Origin: Bacteroidales bacterium
GTDB taxonomy: Bacteria; Bacteroidota; Bacteroidia; Bacteroidales; UBA932
Assembly: GCA_017620335.1 (NCBI GenBank)
Contig: JAFZQO010000017.1
Coordinates: forward strand, 1-64,000
Direction: 5' to 3'
Length of the DNA: 64,000 bases
How positions within the stretch are numbered: the first letter of the stretch is position 1; every line of letters begins with the position of its first letter. A program made the translations under genes and the position numbers. Shown in pieces: positions 58,074 through 64,000 of this stretch. Below the pieces are notes generated by a model. It had not been told where the DNA came from, searched no databases, and worked only from the letters and a program-made list of their open reading frames with translations.

Positions 58074-58658
58074 CTAACTTCTTTTCAGATACTTGTTGAA
58101 CAGGACCATGAGATAGCCCAGGACCAGGAAGGCGCCGGGGGCCATGACGAAGGCGAGGATGCCGTCGCCGGGGATGAATTTCCAGCCGAACACCGAGCCG
58201 CTGCCGAGGATTTCGCGTACGATGCCGATGACCGTCAGGGAAACGGTGAAGCCGAGGCCGACTCCGATGCCGTCGAGCAGGGAGTCAAGCACGCCGTGCT
58301 TGTTCGCGAAGGCCTCCGCGCGGCCGAGGACGATGCAGTTCACCACGATGAGCGGGATGAAGAGTCCGAGGGTCTTGTAGGCGTCGGGGGTATAGGCCTG
58401 CATGATGAACTGGAGCACAGTCACGAAGGTGGCGATGACCACGATGTAGACCGGGATGTGGACCTTGTCAGGGACCATCGGGGCTATCAGCGAGATGACG
58501 ATGTTGGAGAGGACCAGGACGAAAAGCGTGGCCAGGCCCATCTCAAGACCGTTGATGGCCGAGGTGGTCGTCGCGAGCGTCGGACACATGCCGAGCACGA
58601 GGACGAAGGTGGGGTTGTTCTTGACGAAGCCGTCAGTAAATGTTGACCATTTGCTCAT
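58074..58658 (-). CDS. rnfE: Rnf electron-transport complex subunit E
   Basis: The 194-residue integral membrane partner of RnfA has the antiparallel family motifs NNPTFVLVLGMCPTLATTTS (about residues 14-33) and IPLIVVNCIVLGRAEAFAN (about 104-122). Cys residues in both motifs are expected to ligate the shared [2Fe-2S] cluster. It is six bases before rnfA and three bases after rnfG. Confidence 0.96.
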   Translation of the reverse strand: MSKWSTFTDGFVKNNPTFVLVLGMCPTLATTTSAINGLEMGLATLFVLVLSNIVISLIAPMVPDKVHIPVYIVVIATFVTVLQFIMQAYTPDAYKTLGLFIPLIVVNCIVLGRAEAFANKHGVLDSLLDGIGVGLGFTVSLTVIGIVREILGSGSVFGWKFIPGDGILAFVMAPGAFLVLGYLMVLFNKYLKRS

Positions 58659-58661
58659 ACG

Positions 58662-59231
58662 CTATTCCTCCTCTGCTTTTACGATGGATTTGACGAAAGC
58701 CACGGCATTGCTCACCGCCAGCGAGTATGCGCGGGAGGTGATGGTCGAGGCCGTGATGGCGTCGATGTCGCCTCCGTCCTTGGTCACCTTGATGACCTTG
58801 TCGGGGCCGAGGCCCTCCCACTGCGACATGAACTTGGCGTCGGTGTTGCACTTCGCGCCGAGTCCAGGGGTCTCAGAGTGCGAAAGCACGGACGTGTTGT
58901 AGACGGTACCGTCGGGAAGGACTCCAACCATGAGGGTGAGGGGTCCGCCGAAGCCGACGGTCGTGGACTTCACGGCATAGGCGGCAGGGGTGCCGTCAGC
59001 AGTGGAGACATAGTAGTCGAACTTCTGGCCGCCGAACTCGGCGGTGGAGACGTCGGAGAGTTCTCCGCCGTCCGGAAGCACGCGGCCTATCGACTCCTCC
59101 AGAGCCTTTTTCTCGGCAGCCTGGATGGGGTCATAGGTCACGGCGTACACCACTGCGAGGATGGCCGAGCAGACAAGGCAGACCAGCGTGAGGCACAGGG
59201 CCATGTTCTTGAGATTGGATTTCGCTGCCAT
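58662..59231 (-). CDS. rnfG: Rnf electron-transport complex subunit G (covalent FMN)
   Basis: The 189-residue protein has one N-terminal transmembrane helix (about 10-32) and a periplasmic FMN-binding domain. The flavinylation site reads DAITASTITS (residues 157-166), with Thr163 the expected FMN-linked residue; the usual Gly-Ala before Thr is Ala-Ser here. SETPGLGAKC is the conserved flavin-domain loop. A flavin transferase (ApbE) needed for attachment is not in this window. Confidence 0.94.
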   Translation of the reverse strand: MAAKSNLKNMALCLTLVCLVCSAILAVVYAVTYDPIQAAEKKALEESIGRVLPDGGELSDVSTAEFGGQKFDYYVSTADGTPAAYAVKSTTVGFGGPLTLMVGVLPDGTVYNTSVLSHSETPGLGAKCNTDAKFMSQWEGLGPDKVIKVTKDGGDIDAITASTITSRAYSLAVSNAVAFVKSIVKAEEE

Positions 59232-59233
59232 GG

Positions 59234-60217
59234 CTATGCCCTCCCGTATTTTTTCTGGTGACAGAACCTGTTGATGAGCGGGACCGCCGCATTCATCAGC
59301 AGGATGGCGAAGGAAACGCCTTCAGGATATGACCCGAAGTAACGTATCAGCATGGCTATCAAACCGATACCCACACCGAAGATGATGCCTCCCTTGTTGC
59401 TCATGGGAGACGTGACATAGTCGGTCGCCATGAAGCAGCTTCCGAGTATCATACCGCCGGTGAGGAGGTTGAAGACAGGGTCGGTGAAGCGGGCGGGGTT
59501 GATCAGCCACATTATGCCGGCGAACACGAACACCGTTGCCCAGATGGACAGGGTGATGTGGGGCTTGATGACGCGGCGGACCAGCAGATAGACGAAGCCG
59601 ACAAGCAGGGCGATCGCGGAAATCTCGCCGGCGGAGCCGCCGAGGTTCGCGAAGAGCATCTGGCCGTAAGAATAGCCGCCCGCGGACATGATGTCCTGGA
59701 CGGACGCACCCTGCAAAAGGCCTTCCTTGATGGCGCCGAGCGGCGTGGCGCCCGTGACGGCGTCAGCGCCCCACAGGCCGCCGGGAATCTCCCAGTGCGT
59801 CATGTAGGTAGGGAAAGATACGAGCAGGAACACGCGGCCGGTGATGGCCGGGTTGAAGACGTTCTGGCCGAGGCCTCCGAAGCTCATCTTCGCCACGCCG
59901 ATGGCGACGAGGGCTCCGATGAACACCACCCACCAGGGGGTGGTGGCGGGGAGGTTCATGGCCAGGAGCAGGCCGGTCACCAGGGCGGAGGAGCCGCTGA
60001 ACAGGCGGATATCCTTCATGAGCCAGCGGGCGATGGCATACTCCAGCAGTACGCAGGACAGGGCGCTCACCGCCAGGACCAGCAGCTCGGACCAGCCGTA
60101 GAAGACTACCGAGACCACTATCGCGGGCAGCAGGGCGATGATGACGTCACGCATCAGGGAGTCCGAGGACACATCTGCGTGTACGTGCGGGTTGGGTGAA
60201 ACTAAGTGTTTGTCCAT
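59234..60217 (-). CDS. rnfD: Rnf electron-transport complex subunit D (covalent FMN)
   Basis: The 327-residue membrane subunit starts SPNPHVHADVSSDSLMRDVI, close to the family N-terminus. The flavinylation motif is DAVTGATPL, with Thr158 as the FMN-linked residue. GGLGQNVFNPAITGRVFLLV and ATDYVTSPMSNKGGIIFGVG are further signatures. It lies between rnfC (9 bases) and rnfG (2 bases). Confidence 0.96.
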   Translation of the reverse strand: MDKHLVSPNPHVHADVSSDSLMRDVIIALLPAIVVSVVFYGWSELLVLAVSALSCVLLEYAIARWLMKDIRLFSGSSALVTGLLLAMNLPATTPWWVVFIGALVAIGVAKMSFGGLGQNVFNPAITGRVFLLVSFPTYMTHWEIPGGLWGADAVTGATPLGAIKEGLLQGASVQDIMSAGGYSYGQMLFANLGGSAGEISAIALLVGFVYLLVRRVIKPHITLSIWATVFVFAGIMWLINPARFTDPVFNLLTGGMILGSCFMATDYVTSPMSNKGGIIFGVGIGLIAMLIRYFGSYPEGVSFAILLMNAAVPLINRFCHQKKYGRA

Positions 60218-60226
60218 AACTGTCTA

Positions 60227-61597
60227 CTATTTGGCGGCAGCGGCCTTGGCGGCGGCAGCGCGGGCCTTGAGGATGCCGATGACCTGGCCCTTGACAATGT
60301 TGATCTGGTCGAGCAGAGGCAGGAAGGCAGGACAGCTGAACGAGCAGCAGCCGCAGGAGATGCAGTCCTGGACGGCGTTTGCTTCAAGCTGGTCCATGTC
60401 CCCGACCTTTGCGAGTTTGTAGAGCAGGAACGGCTCCAGGCCCATGGGGCAGGCATCGGCGCAGCGTCCGCAGCGGATGCAGTTGCCGGGAACGTTGCGC
60501 TTGGTGGAGCCCTCGGAGAGGTAAAGGAGCGAGGAGGAGCCCTTGACGGTGCATGCGTCCATGTTGGAGACGGCACGGCCCATCATGGGACCTCCGCTGA
60601 TGATCTTGGCGGCGCCTTCCGGCACTCCCCCGGCATACTCCGCGATGTAACTGAGCGGCATGCCGATGCGGAAAAGGTAATTGTGCTGCTTCTCCACGGA
60701 CAGGCAGTCGCCGGTGATGGTCATCACGTTGGTGACCAGGGGCTTGTTCTTCTGGACGGCCTCGTAGACCGCAAGGGAGGTGGCGACGTTCTGCACCACG
60801 GCGCCAACGCTGATGGGCAGTCCTCCGGAACCGACCTGGCGGCGCATCACGGCGTCGATGAGCTGCTTCTCACCGCCCTGCGGGTATTTCTTCTTAAGCG
60901 AAAGCACCTCGATGCCCTTGTAGCCGAGCTCAGCCACGGCCTTGGACATGGACTCCAGGGCCTCGGGCTTGTTCTCCTCGATGCCTATCACGCAGCGGCA
61001 GCCTCCGAGGACCTTCTGCATGATGGCTGCGCCGACGACGATCTCCTTCGGGCGCTCGACCATGATGCGGAAGTCGCTGGTGAGGTAGGGCTCGCACTCG
61101 GCGCCGTTGATGATGAGGCACTCGGCCACGCTCCCGGGAGCGGGATTGAGCTTCACGTGCGTGGGGAACGTGGCGCCTCCCAGGCCGACGACGCCGCAGG
61201 CCTTGATGCGGTCGAGGATGGCGGCCCTGTCTTCAGGAATCTCGGTGACAAGGGTGTCGGAGAGGTCGATACCCTCGGCCCACTCGTCGCCGTCGACGGT
61301 GATCTCGACGTGCATGAAGTTATTGCCGGCGATGTCCTTGCGCGGGGCGATGGACTTGACCTTGCCGCTCACCGGGGAATGGACGTTGGCGGAGATGAAT
61401 CCGCCGGCCTCGGCGATGAGCTGCCCGGCCTTGACTTCGTCGCCGACGGCGACGACCGGCTTGGCCGGAGCGCCCAGATGCTGGGCCATGGATACATAGA
61501 CGGTCTGCGGGAGAGGAAGGACCTCTATCGTGCAGCCGCGGGAGAGCTTGGCATCGTCCGGATGCACGCCTCCGATACGGAATGTTGTCTTAGCCAT
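60227..61597 (-). CDS. rnfC: Rnf electron-transport complex subunit C
   Basis: The 456-residue peripheral subunit oxidises or reduces NAD(H) with FMN. It begins with TFRIGGVHPDDAKLSRG, has the NADH-dehydrogenase 51-kDa-like CGVVGLGGATFPTHVKL and INGAECEPYLTSDFR, and two C-terminal [4Fe-4S] sites (CIRCGRCADACPMG and CISCGCCSFSCPAF). The C-terminus is a short Ala/Lys tail rather than a long repeat tail. Its start overlaps the rnfB stop by eight bases. Confidence 0.96.
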   Translation of the reverse strand: MAKTTFRIGGVHPDDAKLSRGCTIEVLPLPQTVYVSMAQHLGAPAKPVVAVGDEVKAGQLIAEAGGFISANVHSPVSGKVKSIAPRKDIAGNNFMHVEITVDGDEWAEGIDLSDTLVTEIPEDRAAILDRIKACGVVGLGGATFPTHVKLNPAPGSVAECLIINGAECEPYLTSDFRIMVERPKEIVVGAAIMQKVLGGCRCVIGIEENKPEALESMSKAVAELGYKGIEVLSLKKKYPQGGEKQLIDAVMRRQVGSGGLPISVGAVVQNVATSLAVYEAVQKNKPLVTNVMTITGDCLSVEKQHNYLFRIGMPLSYIAEYAGGVPEGAAKIISGGPMMGRAVSNMDACTVKGSSSLLYLSEGSTKRNVPGNCIRCGRCADACPMGLEPFLLYKLAKVGDMDQLEANAVQDCISCGCCSFSCPAFLPLLDQINIVKGQVIGILKARAAAAKAAAAK

Positions 61598-62507
61598 TGT
61601 TCACCTCCTTCTTTACGGGTTCGGCGGCGGGAGCGGCCGGGGCCGCAGGCGCGGGAGCGGGCTTGGGCTCGACCTTCTTCGGGGTGAAACCGGCCACATG
61701 GATGGCGCCGGTGGGGCACTCGAAGAAGCACTGGCCGCAGGCCTTGCACTTCGCGTAATCAATGTAGCAGAGATTGTCCGCGACGGTGATGGCGTCGAAC
61801 TTGCAGACCTTGGCGCACTTGCCGCAGCCGATGCAGGCTGCCTTGCACGCCTTGCGGGCGATGCCGCCCTTCTCCTTGTTGCTGCAGGCCACGTACACCC
61901 TCCTCTGGTTCTTGGGGGTGGTGCCGATGTTGCGGAGCTCGATGATGTGCCTCGGGCAGGCCTTGACGCAGGAGCCGCAGGCAGTGCACTTGGTCTCGTC
62001 CACGACCGGCAGGCCGGTGACGGGATCCATGCTCAGGGCGCCGAACTGGCAAGCGGCGACGCAATCGCCGCAGCCGAGGCAGCCGAAGGAACAGCCGGTG
62101 TCACCGCTGTACAGGGCGGCCTTGACCTTGCAGGAAGGGTAGCCGTCGTAGGAGTTGGTCCTGGGGCGGTTCTCGCAACTGCCGTTGCAACGCACCACAG
62201 CGACCATCGGAGCCTTCTCCTTGACCTCATGGCCAAGGATGGCGGCGACCTTCTTCATCACCTCGTTCCCCCCTACCGGGCAGAACTGCGAGTCGAGGTC
62301 GGCGGCCTTGACGGCCGCGTCCGCGAACGCACGGCAGCCGGCGAAGCCGCAGCCTCCGCAGTTGGCGCCCGGCATCACTTTCTCCACCTCGTCGATGCGC
62401 GGGTCCTCCTCGACCTTGAACTTCTTCGCTATGAAGAAGAGGACGAGGGCCAGCAGCAGTCCGAGGACTGAGATGATGACGATGGTCCAGATAATAGTCT
62501 GTGTCAT
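61590..62507 (-). CDS. rnfB: Rnf electron-transport complex subunit B
   Basis: This ferredoxin-accepting subunit has 305 residues: an N-terminal membrane anchor (about 5-27), a [4Fe-4S] domain (PGANCGGCGFAGCRAFAD with FCPVGG), and a string of further ferredoxin sites (CLGCGDCVAAC, CTACGSCVKACP, CIGCGKCAKVC, CKACGQCFFECP). That is more cluster motifs than in the short gammaproteobacterial RnfB. A Pro/Ala-rich tail ends the protein. It is 23 bases after the rseC-like gene. Confidence 0.96.
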   Translation of the reverse strand: MTQTIIWTIVIISVLGLLLALVLFFIAKKFKVEEDPRIDEVEKVMPGANCGGCGFAGCRAFADAAVKAADLDSQFCPVGGNEVMKKVAAILGHEVKEKAPMVAVVRCNGSCENRPRTNSYDGYPSCKVKAALYSGDTGCSFGCLGCGDCVAACQFGALSMDPVTGLPVVDETKCTACGSCVKACPRHIIELRNIGTTPKNQRRVYVACSNKEKGGIARKACKAACIGCGKCAKVCKFDAITVADNLCYIDYAKCKACGQCFFECPTGAIHVAGFTPKKVEPKPAPAPAAPAAPAAEPVKKEVNNG

Positions 62508-62530
62508 TATTTATAGTGGTTTTTGATTGA

Positions 62531-62941
62531 TTAATTCTCTATGGTGAACACGTATTGGTTCCGCAGCCTGTCCCTGAACAGCCAGAGGAACAGATAATAC
62601 ACCGCCACTCCTCCGACGGCGCCCAGCCCTGCGGCCAGTTCGCCGGCCCCGAGGCCGAGCGACACGAGCAGGACTGCAAGCAGGACCACCAGGGGGGCGA
62701 CATATGCGAGCCACACGGCCTTGTGACCCATCGAGGCCTTGAGCAGGACGTTCACCTCCTGCCCGGGCTCGAAACGGTCCCAGGACCTTGTGGGTACCTC
62801 TATCGCTTTCTTAGTGTATTCGGACATGCCGCAAAGGCCGGAGGCATGGCAGGTCGAGCAGGCCGATCCGGAGATGATCTCAACCGTCGTGAACTCCGGC
62901 GTGACCTGCACTATCCTTCCCTTATGAGAGACGGTCTCCAT
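62531..62941 (-). CDS. rseC: RseC/MucC-family membrane protein
   Basis: The 136-residue protein has a cysteine motif near the N-terminus (CSTCHASGLCG, residues 28-38), a basic/polar region and two transmembrane helices (about 78-120). RseC-family proteins are often encoded with rnf genes and are linked to SoxR reduction in E. coli. Position immediately upstream of rnfB, and six bases after dnaB, supports a role with the Rnf complex here. Confidence 0.88.
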   Translation of the reverse strand: METVSHKGRIVQVTPEFTTVEIISGSACSTCHASGLCGMSEYTKKAIEVPTRSWDRFEPGQEVNVLLKASMGHKAVWLAYVAPLVVLLAVLLVSLGLGAGELAAGLGAVGGVAVYYLFLWLFRDRLRNQYVFTIEN

Positions 62942-62947
62942 GCTGCA

Positions 62948-64000
62948 TCAGAATGCGGGATTGTAGAACTCGCTGTTCATGCCGGACTCGAAGGTCCTGG
63001 CCTGCACGTCGAGCGAATCGTCCATCTCCATGAACTTGATCTGCTCGCTCTTGAACCTCATGTCGATGTCTGCGGTCTCGCCGTTGCGGTGCTTGGCGAT
63101 GATGATCTCGGTCGCCTCCTTGTCCCCCTCATTCTGCGACAGACCCACATAATCAGGCCTGTGGATGAAGATGACCATGTCGGCGTCCTGCTCGATGGAG
63201 CCGGACTCACGCAGGTCGCTCAATTGCGGCTTACCGCTGCCGCCCTGACGCTGCACGGCATTTCGTGACAGCTGAGAGAGGGCGATGATGGGGACGTTGA
63301 GTTCCTTGGCCGTGGCCTTGAGGGTGCGGGAGATCGCGGCGACCTCCTGCTCGCGCATGCCGCGCAGTTCAGCAGGTCCCTGCATAAGCTGGAGATAGTC
63401 CACGAACACGATGCGCACTCCCCTGTTCTTCACCAGGGTCTTGACCTTGGTGCGGAACTCCATGACGGGGATGCCGGGGGTGTCGTCGATGTACAGGGGG
63501 GCCTTTGCGAGGGCCTTCAGCTTGTACTCGAGCTGCTCCCACTCGTAGGATTCCAGCTTGACTCCGCCTTTGATCTTGTCGGCGCTGAGGCCTGACTCGC
63601 TGGTCATAAGTCGCTTGGCAAGCTGAATGGCGGACATCTCAAGGGAGAAGAACGCCACCGGCATGTGGTGGATGACCGCGGCGTTGCGGGCGAGGTTGAG
63701 CGCGAAGGCGGTCTTACCTACCGAAGGGCGGGCGGCGAGGATGATGAGGTCCGAAGGCTGCCAGCCCTGCGTGATGCGGTCTATGGACGCGAAGCCCGAA
63801 GGGACGCCCGTGGGGCCTTCGCTCCCCTGGAGCTTCTCGATGTCGCTGAGGGCGGTGTTGATGATGGAGCCTATGTCCTGGACCTCCTTACGGACGTTGT
63901 TCTGGATGGCGGCATACACCTCGGTCTGCGCCATGTCGATCAGGTCGTCCACCTTGACGGAGTCGTCATACGACTTCTTGAGGATGTCGTATGACGCCTT
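62948..64000 (-). CDS. dnaB: Replicative DNA helicase DnaB (5' end outside window)
   Basis: This is the C-terminal 350 codons of DnaB; the frame stays open to the window edge, so the N-terminal domain lies beyond 64000. RecA-like motifs are visible: Walker A in ILAARPSVGKTAFALN, Walker B region VRIVFVDYLQLMQGP, and the arginine-finger/H4 area LSQLSRNAVQRQGGSGKPQL and LRESGSIEQDADMVIFIHRP. The linker helix (SYDDSVKVDDLIDMAQ) is intact. It is co-directional with rseC-rnf. Confidence 0.95.
   Translation of the reverse strand, partial: KASYDILKKSYDDSVKVDDLIDMAQTEVYAAIQNNVRKEVQDIGSIINTALSDIEKLQGSEGPTGVPSGFASIDRITQGWQPSDLIILAARPSVGKTAFALNLARNAAVIHHMPVAFFSLEMSAIQLAKRLMTSESGLSADKIKGGVKLESYEWEQLEYKLKALAKAPLYIDDTPGIPVMEFRTKVKTLVKNRGVRIVFVDYLQLMQGPAELRGMREQEVAAISRTLKATAKELNVPIIALSQLSRNAVQRQGGSGKPQLSDLRESGSIEQDADMVIFIHRPDYVGLSQNEGDKEATEIIIAKHRNGETADIDMRFKSEQIKFMEMDDSLDVQARTFESGMNSEFYNPAF

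Overview
The window is a chromosomal segment of a member of the Bacteroidota, most likely an uncultured gut- or rumen-type Bacteroidales. The evidence is the housekeeping gene order (secE-nusG-rplK-rplA-rplJ-rplL-rpoB-rpoC), RpoB/RpoC sequences of the Bacteroidota type, repeated TAnnTTTG (-7) promoter boxes of the Bacteroidota primary sigma factor, few purine-rich ribosome-binding sites, an ECF sigma/outer-membrane barrel locus, and many secreted glycoside hydrolases. Coding DNA is GC-rich and intergenic DNA is AT-rich, so long antisense open frames are common and were left out. No phage, transposase, integrase, plasmid gene or CRISPR array was seen.

Layout. 1-11.25 kb: translocation, elongation, ribosomal and RNA polymerase genes, with an attenuator hairpin between rplL and rpoB and a strong terminator after rpoC. 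11.3-18.0 kb: cysS, xth, a YbjQ-family protein, a 530-base gap with palindromes and degenerate tandem repeats, a flippase-like membrane protein, then a PfkB kinase-DUF6913-DUF368 operon. 18.0-22.6 kb: ECF sigma factor, a probable anti-sigma protein, a small secreted plug-like protein and a large outer-membrane barrel. 22.6-25.1 kb: tRNA-Arg(TCT) and a membrane pyrophosphatase. 25.1-42.0 kb: secreted carbohydrate-active enzymes (GH30, sialate O-acetylesterase, two GH3, GH2, one unclassified TIM-barrel candidate), mixed with apt, a histidine acid phosphatase, a LOG-family protein and an NfeD-like/flotillin/HTH cluster. 42.1-48.9 kb: two GH54 arabinofuranosidase paralogues flanking a VKOR-thioredoxin fusion. 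48.9-54.9 kb (minus): omega-amidase, IorA, IorB, two phenylacetate-CoA ligases and an ACT-domain protein. 55.0-57.3 kb (minus): NfnAB. 57.4-62.9 kb (minus): rseC-rnfBCDGEA. 62.9-64.0 kb: the 3' part of dnaB, cut by the window edge.

How the genes work together. The minus-strand block from 49 to 63 kb is a ferredoxin/NAD(P)H hub. IorAB would oxidise aryl-pyruvates to aryl-acetyl-CoA and reduce ferredoxin. Nfn would interconvert ferredoxin, NADH and NADPH. Rnf would couple ferredoxin oxidation to ion pumping, alongside the pyrophosphatase at 22.9 kb. The 25-49 kb block would break down plant cell-wall and host glycans outside the cytoplasm. The most distinctive unit is GH54-VKOR/thioredoxin-GH54. 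GH54 catalytic domains carry an unusual vicinal Cys-Cys disulfide, both copies keep all six family cysteines, and a disulfide-forming enzyme sits between them in what looks like one operon. Both GH54 proteins also carry a lamin-tail domain that appears to be interrupted by blocks of a repeated beta-strand module.
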